Below, piece by piece: positions 43,068 to 51,807 of a stretch of DNA of 64,000 nucleotides. A program made the translations under genes and the position numbers. The notes beneath the pieces are model-generated. The model ran no database searches. It was given only the letters and a program-made list of their open reading frames with translations, and had not been told where the DNA came from. Origin of the DNA: Acidobacteriota bacterium (GTDB taxonomy: Bacteria > Acidobacteriota > Terriglobia > Terriglobales > Acidobacteriaceae); contig JANYDG010000114.1 of the NCBI GenBank assembly GCA_025359885.1, forward strand, positions 53,358 to 117,357. The letters run 5' to 3'. How positions within the stretch are numbered: the stretch's first letter is position 1; every line of letters starts with the position of its first letter.

Positions 43068-43763
43068 ATGAGCAGTATCTGGAGTAACGCAGCAGGCATG
43101 ACTGTTGAGAGTCCATTTGCCACCAGCGGAGGGGCTCCGAAACCGGGGGGAACCAAGGCTACGCGGATGCAATCCACGCAGGGCCAGGGAAATCAAACTG
43201 TACCGCAACCAGGCCTGAGCCCCGGAGTCATGGGCGGCGTGGGCCAGTTGAAGCCCATGGCCACGCCGAGTGCAACCGCAGGTACTCCGGCAGCAGGGAC
43301 GGGAGGTGCGATCACCTCGAATGACTTTCTGACGCTGCTCGTCACCGAGATGCAAAATCAGGACCCAACCTCCCAGACGGATCCGAATGCCTATGTGAAC
43401 CAACTTGTGCAGATCAACAGCCTGGAGCAGCTGATTTCGATGAATCAGAACCTGGCGCTGGTTTTGGGAACGGTCACTTCTCCGGTGCCCACGGGGCATG
43501 CGATTCCAGCGGGTAACGGCCAGGAGTCATCCACAACGGCACTGGGGCCAGTTCTGAGCGGGGGGCAGGTGGCTCAAAGCGGCTCTCAAGGAACATACGG
43601 GAACTTGCAGGGGAACGCCGCATCGGGTTCGCGGCCCGCAGCGCACGGAAATCTGAGTATGCCTGCCGCGACTCCTGCCGCACATGCCGTAGCGCACGCT
43701 CTCGACGGACGTGCGCATCAGGCAACAAAAGGACCGAGGATTCGGGATATTCCTGTTCGCTAG
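43068..43763 (+). CDS. flgD: Flagellar hook assembly scaffold FlgD, N-terminal domain only
   Basis: This 231-residue protein has the conserved FlgD N-terminal domain at residues about 80-145 (TSNDFLTLLVTEMQNQDPTS, then VNQLVQINSLEQLISM), which caps the growing hook. The rest is Gly/Ala/Ser/His-rich low-complexity sequence. The Ig-like and Tudor-like folds found after this domain in enteric FlgD are not visible. It should still work as the export-dependent hook cap, because the N-terminal domain is the essential part. AAAGGAGAAAG precedes the ATG at 43068. The gene lies between fliK and flgE, as in many flagellar operons. Confidence 0.92.
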   Translation: MSSIWSNAAGMTVESPFATSGGAPKPGGTKATRMQSTQGQGNQTVPQPGLSPGVMGGVGQLKPMATPSATAGTPAAGTGGAITSNDFLTLLVTEMQNQDPTSQTDPNAYVNQLVQINSLEQLISMNQNLALVLGTVTSPVPTGHAIPAGNGQESSTTALGPVLSGGQVAQSGSQGTYGNLQGNAASGSRPAAHGNLSMPAATPAAHAVAHALDGRAHQATKGPRIRDIPVR

Positions 43764-43900
43764 CATCCCGCGAGGGCAAAGGACACAGGGCAGATTCACT
43801 CTTCCGCGGCGCAATCGCAGGCGGTCAACCGAGAACCGTCTCCGGCAGCCTAAACCGCTTCCTGGGCATCTACCGATTTCATTCTTTTGGAGGAGTTCTC

Positions 43901-45127
43901 ATGGCAAGTTTCTACATTCCACTTACGGGTCTGGAATCAGATTCGACGGCATTGAACACGATTGCCAACAATCTGGCCAATCTCAACACGACGGGGTACA
44001 AGTCGCAGGAAGTGCGCTTTGCCGACACGTTTTATCAGGAGCTGGCTCAATCCGGATCGGGCAATCTGATTCAACTGGGATCGGGAGTTTCGGTCGCGGG
44101 CATTGAAAACCAGTACACCCAGGGCAGCATTGCATCGACTGGTAATTCGACAGATGTAGCAATCAATGGCAACGGATTCTTTGTCCTGAACCACGGCAAC
44201 ACCAACGTCTACACGCGCAATGGCAACTTTGGTTTGGATTTCAACGGCAACCTGACAACCCAGGAAGGATTGCATGTGATGGGTTACCCGGCGGTGGGAG
44301 GCATTGTCAATACCAATTCTCCGCTGACCAACATCAGCATTCCGGTTGGCCAGGTAGAGCCGCCGAATGCTTCGACGAAATTCACGATGACCGCGAATTT
44401 GAATGCAGCTGCGGCGGTCGGGACGACCGTTCCGGGGCAGATTACGCTGTATGACTCGCTTGGAACCAGTCATGTGGCGACGATCACTTATACAAAGACT
44501 GCAACCAATGCCTGGAGCTACTCGATTGCTTTGCCTGCGGGAGAATCAACGGCAGCCGTGAACAATACGGGCACGCTTACGTTTGATACGAGCGGAAATC
44601 TGACCGCACCGGCGGCGAACGTGGCTGGCATCGGATTCACCGGTTTGACCGATGGAGCTGCGAATTTGAGTTTCACCTGGAATATCCTGGGTTCTGCTGG
44701 TAAGCCGACTCTCACCCAGGAGAGTGCAAATTCAGCCGTCTCTGCGACGACGCAGGATGGCTATCCGAGCGGTCAGTATCAGGGATTCAACATTACGGCG
44801 GATGGGACCGTAAACGCGACTTTTGCCAATGGCCAGCAACTGGCAGTAGGGAAACTGGCTCTCGCGAGTGTTGTCAATCTGCAGGGATTGAACGCACTCG
44901 GCAACGGTGACTACGCGACCACCCAGGCCAGCGGAACGGCTTCGATCGGAATCTCTGGATCGGGAGGGCTGGGAGGCTTTCAGGATGCTGCCCTTGAGCA
45001 ATCGAACGTCAACATTTCTGCCGAGTTTTCGAACCTGATCATCGCGCAGCGGGCCTTTGAGGCAAATTCAAAGGCGGTAACGACTTTTGACACGGTTGCA
45101 CAGGAAACGATCAACATGGTCCATTGA
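43901..45127 (+). CDS. flgE: Flagellar hook protein FlgE
   Basis: This 408-residue protein polymerises into the hook that joins rod and filament. The N-terminal rod-hook motif is LNTIANNLANLNTTGYKSQE near residue 20. The D1/D2 region contains GNGFFVLNHGNTNVYTRNGN and PVGQVEPPNASTKF. The C-terminal helix has LEQSNVNISAEFSNLIIAQR and ANSKAVTTFDTV. GGAGGAG lies eight bases upstream of the ATG. A strong terminator 165 bases downstream ends this transcription unit. Confidence 0.96.
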   Translation: MASFYIPLTGLESDSTALNTIANNLANLNTTGYKSQEVRFADTFYQELAQSGSGNLIQLGSGVSVAGIENQYTQGSIASTGNSTDVAINGNGFFVLNHGNTNVYTRNGNFGLDFNGNLTTQEGLHVMGYPAVGGIVNTNSPLTNISIPVGQVEPPNASTKFTMTANLNAAAAVGTTVPGQITLYDSLGTSHVATITYTKTATNAWSYSIALPAGESTAAVNNTGTLTFDTSGNLTAPAANVAGIGFTGLTDGAANLSFTWNILGSAGKPTLTQESANSAVSATTQDGYPSGQYQGFNITADGTVNATFANGQQLAVGKLALASVVNLQGLNALGNGDYATTQASGTASIGISGSGGLGGFQDAALEQSNVNISAEFSNLIIAQRAFEANSKAVTTFDTVAQETINMVH

Positions 45128-45292
45128 GTTGGCTGATGCGAGCGACTCGGAGCTGGAAACTGGGCAATCGTAAGTCCGTTGCCCTATGTCAGCATGAACC
45201 AAGTGACTGCGAAGGACGAATCGGCCCGAAAAATAAATCAGCCCAATGCGCCCTTCGGAAAGTTCCATTCACAACAACCTTCCAATCCTATT

Positions 45293-45326
45293 CCGAGGCA
45301 ACCAGCTCCCTGGCTGCCTCGGTTTT
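45293..45326 (+). terminator. Intrinsic terminator after flgE
   Basis: CCGAGGCA (45293-45300) pairs with TGCCTCGG (45315-45322), with an inner CCAG/CTGG stem, followed by TTTT. It closes the flgB-flgE unit. Confidence 0.88.
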
Positions 45327-45412
45327 GGTTTGCACGTTAGAAAATTCGATGATTGGGCTCGAAGGAACAGTCTTTTCCATTCTTAAATTCTTCCAATTGG
45401 TTTGTCCCAACT

Positions 45413-45429
45413 TTGGACATTCTATTGCT
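45413..45429 (+). promoter_or_regulatory. Sigma-54-like promoter of the fliN-like/fliOPQR operon
   Basis: TTGGACA-N5-TTGCT has GG (45415-45416) and GC (45427-45428) ten bases apart, and the -12 box TTGCT is perfect. The -24 box keeps TGG only. The predicted start near 45440 leaves room for the GAGGA ribosome-binding site of the next gene. Confidence 0.55.
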
Positions 45430-45452
45430 CCTTTATCGGCAATCGAGGACTC

Positions 45453-45860
45453 ATGGCGACTCAAGCAGCATCTCAAAATTCTTCCTCCTTTGCACAACCG
45501 GGGCAGCTTGGGGCAGGTGCCTCGGACGCGGGTTCCAACTCAGGTGGCCTGGTGGGGGGTGGGAGCAGCTTTTTGGGGCACCAAGGTCCCCTGTTGAGCG
45601 ATGGCGGAGTTCACCAGGAGATGGGTGCTTTGCGACTTTCTCCTGCGTGTGCGCGCTTGCCGGTTGAGCTTGCGGTGTCGGTTCCGGTTCGCAACTTTCG
45701 CGTGCGTCACTTGCTGTCAATGGCTCCCGGCGAGGTGATTGAAACGCTATGGGGGCATGGAGAAGACTTGCCACTTGCTTCTGGAGAAGTGCAGCTGGCG
45801 TGGAGTGAGTTTGAAGTTGTGGATACGCGGCTTGCTGTTCGCGTGACACGGCTGGCATGA
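45453..45860 (+). CDS. FliN-like switch protein (SpoA domain), first copy
   Basis: This 135-residue protein has a Ser/Gly/Gln-rich N-terminal 60 residues and one SpoA (FliM/FliN C-terminal) domain at residues about 68-135: LPVELAVSVPVRNFRVRHLL, SMAPGEVIETLWGHGEDLPL, then VQLAWSEFEVVDTRLAVRVTRL. SpoA domains build the cytoplasmic C ring and bind FliH for export. A second, larger FliN-like protein is encoded at 54032, so the C ring may use two kinds of subunit. The ATG at 45453 has GAGGA upstream. It heads the export-gate operon. Confidence 0.88.
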   Translation: MATQAASQNSSSFAQPGQLGAGASDAGSNSGGLVGGGSSFLGHQGPLLSDGGVHQEMGALRLSPACARLPVELAVSVPVRNFRVRHLLSMAPGEVIETLWGHGEDLPLASGEVQLAWSEFEVVDTRLAVRVTRLA

Positions 45861-45912
45861 ACGTGCCGCTGGGAAGTCAAACGGGCAACTTCTTTGAAGG
45901 GGTGGGATCTGC

Positions 45913-46302
45913 ATGGATTTTGAGCAACACAAGACGACGGAAGGGAGTCGCATGTTGGCTGGCCACGGCGCGTCCTCTTCAACTCCAGGTGGTCCCTCAG
46001 GCACCCTTTCGTCTGGCGGACTTGGCTGGCTGCTCCGCCTCTGGCAGCGCGCTTCACAGACCCCTGCACGACTCGCGGTCATCGAGCGCATTTCTCTGGG
46101 GCCACGCCAATCGCTTGCATTGGTCGAGGCGGAGGGGGTACGACTGCTGGTAGCAACCTCTCCAGACGCGGGCGCTACTTTCTTCCCGCTAAGTTACCCG
46201 ATTGAATCTGGTCTCGGTTGCGGGGAGGTACCCAAGCCTTCTCTCCTCCCCGCACGAAGCCTTTACGGGAGTATCCGGCAGCAGGGAAGGATTTCATGGT
46301 GA
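45913..46302 (+). CDS. fliO: FliO-like flagellar export protein without a membrane helix
   Basis: This 129-residue protein resembles the conserved FliO domain: RLAVIERISLGPRQSLALVE followed by a GVRLLVATSPDAGATF strand. Position directly before fliP supports it. FliO normally has one N-terminal membrane helix and helps assemble the FliP ring. No helix long enough is visible here; the N-terminal 40 residues are Ser/Gly-rich. The protein may be soluble or interact peripherally. AAGGGGTGGG lies upstream of the ATG at 45913. The stop lies seven bases into fliP. Confidence 0.75.
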   Translation: MDFEQHKTTEGSRMLAGHGASSSTPGGPSGTLSSGGLGWLLRLWQRASQTPARLAVIERISLGPRQSLALVEAEGVRLLVATSPDAGATFFPLSYPIESGLGCGEVPKPSLLPARSLYGSIRQQGRISW

Positions 46303-46997
46303 ACTTCCAGTCGTTGCTGGCGGCCCTTCCGGCGGCCCCGCTGCTGCCAGATCTCAATGCCAAGCTGCATCCCGGCGATTCGACTCCGTGGACAATTCTT
46401 TTTGTGCTCACGATCATCACCCTTCTGCCAGCACTGGTGATGGCTGTGACCCCGATGGTCCGGCTGATGGTTGTCTTCCATTTTCTTCGTCAGGCCCTGG
46501 GCACGCAGACGGCACCTTCGAATCCCACATTGCTGGGCCTGGGCCTGGTGATGACCTGGTTTCTCATGCAGCCTGTATTGGTTGCAGTGGAACAGCAGGC
46601 CGTAACGCCTTATCGGCAGGGGCAGGTAACGGGCTGGGAGGCGATAGACCTCGGCGCAAGGCCGATCAAGACATTTCTCCTCCGTTATGCCCGAGAAAAG
46701 GACCTGGCCCTGTTTGCAGCAGCAGGGCAGGTTCCCCGTCCTGCCCGACCCGAGGATCTGCCGATGCGCGCCGTCGTACCCGCCTACATGCTGTCGGAGT
46801 TGAAGGCTGGGTTTGCGATTGGCGCAGTGCTCTACCTGCCATTTTTGCTGATTGACATGGTGACGGCTGCCGTGACGACCTCGATTGGCATGTTCCAACT
46901 GCCGCCGGTGGTTGTATCGACACCGCTCAAGATCCTGCTGTTTGTGATGGTGGATGGGTGGAACCTGGTCGCTGGGTCGCTGCTGAAGAGCTTTTGA
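46296..46997 (+). CDS. fliP: Flagellar export gate protein FliP
   Basis: This 233-residue inner-membrane protein forms the pentameric core of the type III export gate. It has four hydrophobic segments: ILFVLTIITLLPALVMAVTP, LLGLGLVMTWFLMQPVLVA, the later AVLYLPFLLIDMVTAAVTT and the final LPPVVVSTPLKILLFVMVDGW. MTPFVRL-like VTPMVRLMVVFHFLRQALG is diagnostic. I chose the ATG at 46296 because AAGGA lies upstream and the conserved sequence follows; it overlaps fliO by seven bases. There is no obvious cleavable signal peptide, unlike enteric FliP. Confidence 0.95.
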   Translation: MVNFQSLLAALPAAPLLPDLNAKLHPGDSTPWTILFVLTIITLLPALVMAVTPMVRLMVVFHFLRQALGTQTAPSNPTLLGLGLVMTWFLMQPVLVAVEQQAVTPYRQGQVTGWEAIDLGARPIKTFLLRYAREKDLALFAAAGQVPRPARPEDLPMRAVVPAYMLSELKAGFAIGAVLYLPFLLIDMVTAAVTTSIGMFQLPPVVVSTPLKILLFVMVDGWNLVAGSLLKSF

Positions 46998-47029
46998 ATG
47001 CTTGATGCGCCGAAGGATGGAGAGGAAAA

Positions 47030-47299
47030 ATGTCCCCGGATCAAGTCGCCGAAATTCTGCGTCAACTCTTAAAGGAGTCGATGATGGTGGCTGCCCCTAT
47101 TCTGCTGGCGGCAGCGTTGCTCAGCTTTTTGCTCAGCCTGGTACAGACGTTGACGTCTCTCCAGGAGCAGTCGCTGACCGCTGTCCCTCGCCTCTTTGCG
47201 GTGGTTGCGATACTGGCGGCGGGTATGCCCTGGTTCCTCCATCGAATTACTGCCTACACCCTGTTCCTGTTTACGGATCTGCGCCGCTACATCCACTAA
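47030..47299 (+). CDS. fliQ: Flagellar export gate protein FliQ
   Basis: This 89-residue protein has the two-helix pattern of FliQ (APILLAAALLSFLLSLVQ and VVAILAAGMPWFLHRIT). It begins SPDQVAEILRQLLKESMMVA and contains the export-gate motif VQTLTSLQEQSLTAVPRL. Four copies wrap around the FliP-FliR core. GGAGAGG lies upstream of the ATG at 47030, 32 bases after fliP. Confidence 0.96.
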   Translation: MSPDQVAEILRQLLKESMMVAAPILLAAALLSFLLSLVQTLTSLQEQSLTAVPRLFAVVAILAAGMPWFLHRITAYTLFLFTDLRRYIH

Positions 47300-47331
47300 G
47301 GTTTTCAAGCGATCCTGGGTCGCCGAGACGG

Positions 47332-48153
47332 ATGAGAATGATTTCAGCTTTGAACACAACCAACTGGGCTGCCTTGGCTGCCGGAATGGGTCTTGCGCTG
47401 GTGCGTGTGAGTACGATGCTGGCGCTTGCACCTTTCTTCTCATCGCGGGTTTTACCGGCAAGAACTAAGATCGCTCTCTCGGTAACAATTTGCTGGCTGC
47501 TGGTACCAACCGTCACGGTCGCAGCAGCAGGGAATTCATCTTTGCCGCCAGTCTCTCTGAGTTTCCCGGGCCTGCTCGGGGAGGTGGCTGTGGGGGCAAT
47601 CTACGGCTTGTCCCTGAGTCTTTTCAACGAGATGTTGCTGGTGGCCGGGCAGATTGTGGGATTGCAGTTCAGCTTTTCGCTGGTCAATCTTCTCGACCCG
47701 GCTTCGGAGATTCAAACACCTTTGATGGGGGATCTTTTTCAACTTTTAGGGATTCTGGTCATGATCACGGCGGGTTTGGACCGCATTCTGCTGGCTTCGT
47801 TGATGCGGAGCTTTGATGCTGTGCCACCGGGTAGTTTTGCGCTGGACAGCATACCATCGTCTGCGCGGACGCTTGTTCCGCTGCTTTCTGGCTCGTTTTT
47901 TGCTGCGCTCGAGCTGGCGGCACCCGTGTTGGCTGCCACCGTACTGGTGGAGGTATCGATTGCGCTGATGGGCAAGCTGTCGCCGCAGCTGCCGGTAATT
48001 TCGCTGTCCGTGCCATTCAAGACGTTGACCGGTTTTGCGATTCTGATCGGCTCCCTGGCACTCTGGCCACGATTTATTGAAGCTCGCTTCAGCAGCCTGC
48101 TGGATGTAGCCGAACGATTGATCGCGCAAGGGGTACCGGGCGGGAGAGGCTAG
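47332..48153 (+). CDS. fliR: Flagellar export gate protein FliR
   Basis: This 273-residue membrane protein has about six hydrophobic segments, including ALVRVSTMLALAPFFSSRVL, a region with VGAIYGLSLSLFNEMLLVAG, and LGILVMITAGLDRILLASL. It fuses FliP- and FliQ-like topologies and completes the export-gate spiral. The motif VGLQFSFSLVNLLDPAS matches the FliR family (QxGxxxxxxxDP). ATG 47332 or the nearby ATG 47338 is the start; upstream sequence belongs to fliQ. It ends two bases before flhB. Confidence 0.94.
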   Translation: MRMISALNTTNWAALAAGMGLALVRVSTMLALAPFFSSRVLPARTKIALSVTICWLLVPTVTVAAAGNSSLPPVSLSFPGLLGEVAVGAIYGLSLSLFNEMLLVAGQIVGLQFSFSLVNLLDPASEIQTPLMGDLFQLLGILVMITAGLDRILLASLMRSFDAVPPGSFALDSIPSSARTLVPLLSGSFFAALELAAPVLAATVLVEVSIALMGKLSPQLPVISLSVPFKTLTGFAILIGSLALWPRFIEARFSSLLDVAERLIAQGVPGGRG

Positions 48154-48155
48154 CG

Positions 48156-49475
48156 ATGGCTGGCGACCGCACAGAACAGGCATCCCCGCAGAGACGGGAG
48201 AAAGCTCGCCGCGACGGGGATCTGCTGCATAGCAGGGAGCTGTGTTCAGCTGCTGGAACTCTGGCCGGGGTGGTGCTGCTGGGAGTCGTTGGTCCTCGAT
48301 TCCTGACCGCATGGGCGACTGCGCTGAGTGAATTTCTCGCCCTCGGTGCAGTGACAGCCTGGGAGCCGGGCAGAGTGGATGCGACCATGCGTTCTCTCGT
48401 CACAATGTCTCTGTCGGTGCTGGGGCCCATAGGGATGGTTGGGGTTGCGGTAGCCGGAGCGGCGCTGGGAGCAGGGATTCTCCAGACAGGCGGCATCCAT
48501 GTCCATCCTCAGGTTGTTGGGTTCAAGCTGGACCGGGTAAATCCGCTGAGCAATTTGAAGAACCTGTTTTCCCTTCGATCGGCATCACGGCTCGGCAAAT
48601 CGATGATACCCGCCTCCTTTCTGGCAGTGTTTGCCGTGCATCGACTGGAGCGCCAATGGGACATGCCACCCTTTTCCTCGGTACGGATGGTGGCGCTTGG
48701 GAGCGAGGTCTACCAGCTCCTGCTGGTTGCCGCATGGCTGCTTTTTGCATGGGCCTTGATCGACTACCTGGTGGAATGGCGCAGCCGCGAACAGCGCCTC
48801 AAGATGAGCCGCCAGGAAATGCGTGAGGAGTACAAAGAGTCGGAAGGGAATCCCCAGATTCGCGGGCGGATTCGGAACCTGCAGCGGCAGGCAAGGCGAC
48901 GCCGGTTGCAGGCGGACGTCTCACGGGCGGCAGTGGTGATTACCAATCCGACGCACTATGCGGTAGCGCTCGATTTTGATTTTGAAACGATGGAGGCTCC
49001 GAAAGTTTTGGCAAAGGGCAGAAACCTTCTGGCAGAGGAGATTAAAGATCAGGCGCGTTGGGCAGGCGTTCCAATCCTCGAAAACCCTCCCCTGGCGCGT
49101 TCGCTCTATCGATTTGTCGAGCCTGGGGAGCCGATTCCGGTGGATTTGTATGCTGCCGTGGCCTCGATCCTGGCTTTTCTCTATCGTCAGCGTGTTGAGG
49201 AGGAGATGCGGCAGCGCCGTGTTCGAACCACCCGGCAGCGAGCCCCTGAACCGGGGATGCATGGATCTGATCAGAATTCAACGCAATCGGGGCCATCGAA
49301 CCAGACCGGGTCAAATTCTGGAACGACAGGCGCGGTGATTCCCGGAACTGGTCCGCGGCGGTCTGGACAGGCGCGAAATCGCGTGACAGGCACTTCCCTT
49401 ACAAGGCCGAATGGAAAGCAGGCACAAGAAACCAATTTGTCGTCCGTACCCCCGGTTGCGGGAGGAGAGCAATGA
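48156..49475 (+). CDS. flhB: Flagellar export switch protein FlhB, extended tail
   Basis: This 439-residue protein has four hydrophobic segments in its first 230 residues and the cytoplasmic switch domain. The autocleavage motif NPTH is intact in VVITNPTHYAVALDF near residue 270; cleavage between Asn and Pro allows the hook-to-filament switch controlled by FliK. The linker before it has SRQEMREEYKESEGNP. The final 75 residues are a Gly/Ser/Thr/Asn-rich tail not found in enteric FlhB (382 residues). The ATG at 48156 follows GGGAGAGG. The stop overlaps flhA by four bases. Confidence 0.95.
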   Translation: MAGDRTEQASPQRREKARRDGDLLHSRELCSAAGTLAGVVLLGVVGPRFLTAWATALSEFLALGAVTAWEPGRVDATMRSLVTMSLSVLGPIGMVGVAVAGAALGAGILQTGGIHVHPQVVGFKLDRVNPLSNLKNLFSLRSASRLGKSMIPASFLAVFAVHRLERQWDMPPFSSVRMVALGSEVYQLLLVAAWLLFAWALIDYLVEWRSREQRLKMSRQEMREEYKESEGNPQIRGRIRNLQRQARRRRLQADVSRAAVVITNPTHYAVALDFDFETMEAPKVLAKGRNLLAEEIKDQARWAGVPILENPPLARSLYRFVEPGEPIPVDLYAAVASILAFLYRQRVEEEMRQRRVRTTRQRAPEPGMHGSDQNSTQSGPSNQTGSNSGTTGAVIPGTGPRRSGQARNRVTGTSLTRPNGKQAQETNLSSVPPVAGGEQ

Positions 49476-51598
49476 GTACCGCTGTTGTGATCAGAGCCCC
49501 CGGGGGGAGTCTGGCAGGAATTTGGAGCCGATTGCGCGAGTATCTGCTCCCGATCGCAGCCATCAGTGTGATGTTCGTCATGCTGGTACCGCTGCCGGGG
49601 GCGGTGCTCGATATGCTTTTGGCGCTTTCGATGGCTGCGTCGGTGATTGTGTTTCTTTCAGCTGTCCAGGTGCGCCGGGCCGTTGAGTTAAGCGTGTTCC
49701 CGACGCTCCTGCTTCTGTTGACGCTGTTTCGCCTCGCTTTGAACATCGCCTCTAGCCGACGCATTCTGCTGCATGGCTCCGAGGGAACGGCAGCTGCCGG
49801 GAAGGTGATTGAGGCGTTTGGCCAATTTGTTGTCGGCGGGAACTACGTCGTTGGCTTTGTACTCTTTTTGGCCTTGATCGCGATCCAGTTCCTGGTTGTG
49901 TCCCATGGCGCGGTGCGGACGGCCGAGGTAACGGCCCGATTCACGCTCGACGCTCTTCCGGGCAAACAGATGGCTATCGATGCTGATATGAATGCCGGGC
50001 TGATAAACGAGCAGGAAGCGCGACGCCGTCGTCAGACCATCGCGAGGGAAGCAGAGTTTTACGGGGCGATGGACGGAGCGGCACGCTTTAATCAGCGAGA
50101 TTCGCTGGCAACCATTCTGATTACGGCAATTAACATTGTTGCCGGCCTGCTCATTGGAACTTTGCAACAGGGCGTGGAACTGAGTGAAGCCGTTCGCACC
50201 TACACGGTGTTGACGGTGGGCGATGGGCTGGTGACGATGATCCCGTCGTTGCTGGTTTCAGTCGCCGGGGGGATTACCCTGACCCGCACCAATTCAGCCG
50301 TGACGTTATCAGGCGAGTTGCGCTCCCAGCTTTTCGAGAATCCGGCAACGCTGTACATGGCGGCCGGGGTGAGCGCTGCACTCTGCCTGATTCCGGGCCT
50401 GCCCAAATTTGCGTTTCTTCTGGTTTCTACGGGGCTGGTGCTGGCGGGGCGCAGCCTTGGACCGGTGCGCAGTGGCCAGGAGGAGCTTGGAGCGTTGGCT
50501 ATTGGACCGGGTGCAGGGCTGGCGAAAGCAAAACCGGGCGAATCTGTTGCCCCGGCAGAGATGGCCGGACTGCTCAAGCTGGAAGAGCTGACGCTGGAGA
50601 TTGGCTTCCAGCTGATTCCGCTGGTAGATGAAAAGCAGGGTGGGCAGTTGCTTGGCCGCGTGCGTACACTGCGACGTCAACTTTCCCAGGAACTGGGCTT
50701 TCTGGTGCCGCCTGTTCATATTTCAGACAACCTACGGCTGGGTCCACGTGAATATCTGTTTTCACTGCGGGGGATTGAGATAGGCCGCTGGCAGACGGAA
50801 GGTGGTCAACTGCTGGCGGTTTCTGCCGAAGGTGTTCGTCGTCCGCTCCCCGGCAAAGAGACGCGGGAACCAGCTTTTGGTGTGCCAGCACTGTGGATTG
50901 CTTCCGCTTTGGAAGATCAGGCGATTGCGGCCGGGTATTCGGTGGTTGATTCATCGACAGTGATTACGACCCATCTGGGTGAAATGATGCGGCAGCACGC
51001 TCATGAACTGCTGGGACGGGCCGAGACCAAGCGTTTGCTTGACGGACTTAACGAAACCCATCCCAAGCTGATGGAAGAGCTGGTGCCGAAGCTACTGACT
51101 CTTGGCGAGGTGCAACGGGTGCTCGAACAACTTCTGCGAGAACGGGTATCCATTCGGGATATGGGCGCGATTTTGGAGGCGCTGGTTGAGATGGCTCCGA
51201 TTTCGAAGCAACTGGTCAGCCTGGTGGAGTGTGCGCGGCACGCGATGGGTCGTCGGCTGATTCAGTCTCTGCTCGACACGGACGGGCAGTTGCCGGTGTT
51301 GCTGCTGGATCCGGCACTCGAAGACGAGATTCTTTCTGTACTTGCCCAGGACGCCGGGCAGCGCCAATTAACAGCCAGTTCGCGGCCTTCGACGCCGTTG
51401 GTGCGACGGCTTGCAGATTCTTTGAGGCAGCTTATTGCCTCGGTCCCCTCAACGGCCCTTCCCGTGCTTCTAGCACCGAGTCCGGCTCGATATCACATCA
51501 AGCGCTGGATTGAGCCGTGGGTGCCACGAATGGCGGTGATTGCGGCAGTTGATATTCCGCCGGAGACTCGGCTGCGGCACATGGGGACGGTGCGATAG
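49472..51598 (+). CDS. flhA: Flagellar export platform protein FlhA
   Basis: This 708-residue protein forms the nonameric export platform. The first 320 residues hold about eight membrane helices with the signature ELSVFPTLLLLLTLFRLALN near residue 73 and the FHIPEP-like loop FTLDALPGKQMAIDADMNAG near residue 153. The cytoplasmic domain (residues about 360-700) binds chaperone-substrate complexes and has a PxxSKQ-like PISKQLV motif near 575. ATG 49472 overlaps the flhB stop (ATGA). The length is normal. Confidence 0.97.
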   Translation: MSTAVVIRAPGGSLAGIWSRLREYLLPIAAISVMFVMLVPLPGAVLDMLLALSMAASVIVFLSAVQVRRAVELSVFPTLLLLLTLFRLALNIASSRRILLHGSEGTAAAGKVIEAFGQFVVGGNYVVGFVLFLALIAIQFLVVSHGAVRTAEVTARFTLDALPGKQMAIDADMNAGLINEQEARRRRQTIAREAEFYGAMDGAARFNQRDSLATILITAINIVAGLLIGTLQQGVELSEAVRTYTVLTVGDGLVTMIPSLLVSVAGGITLTRTNSAVTLSGELRSQLFENPATLYMAAGVSAALCLIPGLPKFAFLLVSTGLVLAGRSLGPVRSGQEELGALAIGPGAGLAKAKPGESVAPAEMAGLLKLEELTLEIGFQLIPLVDEKQGGQLLGRVRTLRRQLSQELGFLVPPVHISDNLRLGPREYLFSLRGIEIGRWQTEGGQLLAVSAEGVRRPLPGKETREPAFGVPALWIASALEDQAIAAGYSVVDSSTVITTHLGEMMRQHAHELLGRAETKRLLDGLNETHPKLMEELVPKLLTLGEVQRVLEQLLRERVSIRDMGAILEALVEMAPISKQLVSLVECARHAMGRRLIQSLLDTDGQLPVLLLDPALEDEILSVLAQDAGQRQLTASSRPSTPLVRRLADSLRQLIASVPSTALPVLLAPSPARYHIKRWIEPWVPRMAVIAAVDIPPETRLRHMGTVR

Positions 51599-51807
51599 TC
51601 GGAACGAGAGGCGTTTACACGCCTCATCGACGGTTTGGTTCAAGGGTAACGAATTGGGTTTAGATGAGATCCGGCTTAGGGATGACTTCAATTGGATTCC
51701 ATTGTCTTTCGGTGCAATCAGTGCGATGAAACCGTATGAAATCCGTCTTCCGGATTCCCTGGAGGAAGGCGGAATGGACGAATGCCGGGTGTATGTGAGG
51801 TAGGACA
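51599..51807. other. flhA-fliA junction with two small hairpins and no flhF/flhG
   Basis: These 209 bases separate flhA from fliA. A perfect seven-base hairpin GAGGCGT-N4-ACGCCTC lies at 51608-51625 without a T-run. A second small stem, AATCCG with CGGATT, is near 51739. A 25-codon open frame from ATG 51726 ends in YVR and is not recognisable. flhF and flhG, which often occupy this position, are absent. Confidence 0.5.

Larger units (their letters stand above)
45128..45452. other. Gap after flgE with terminator and new promoter
   Basis: No gene is supported in these 325 bases. They hold the terminator at 45293 and a sigma-54-like promoter at 45413, so the export-gate block that follows is a separate transcription unit. 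Confidence 0.6.

Noticed and set aside
51726..51803. 25-codon frame before fliA as remnant of flhF
   Set aside because: The translated residues do not resemble the FlhF N-terminus and the frame is too short to judge.
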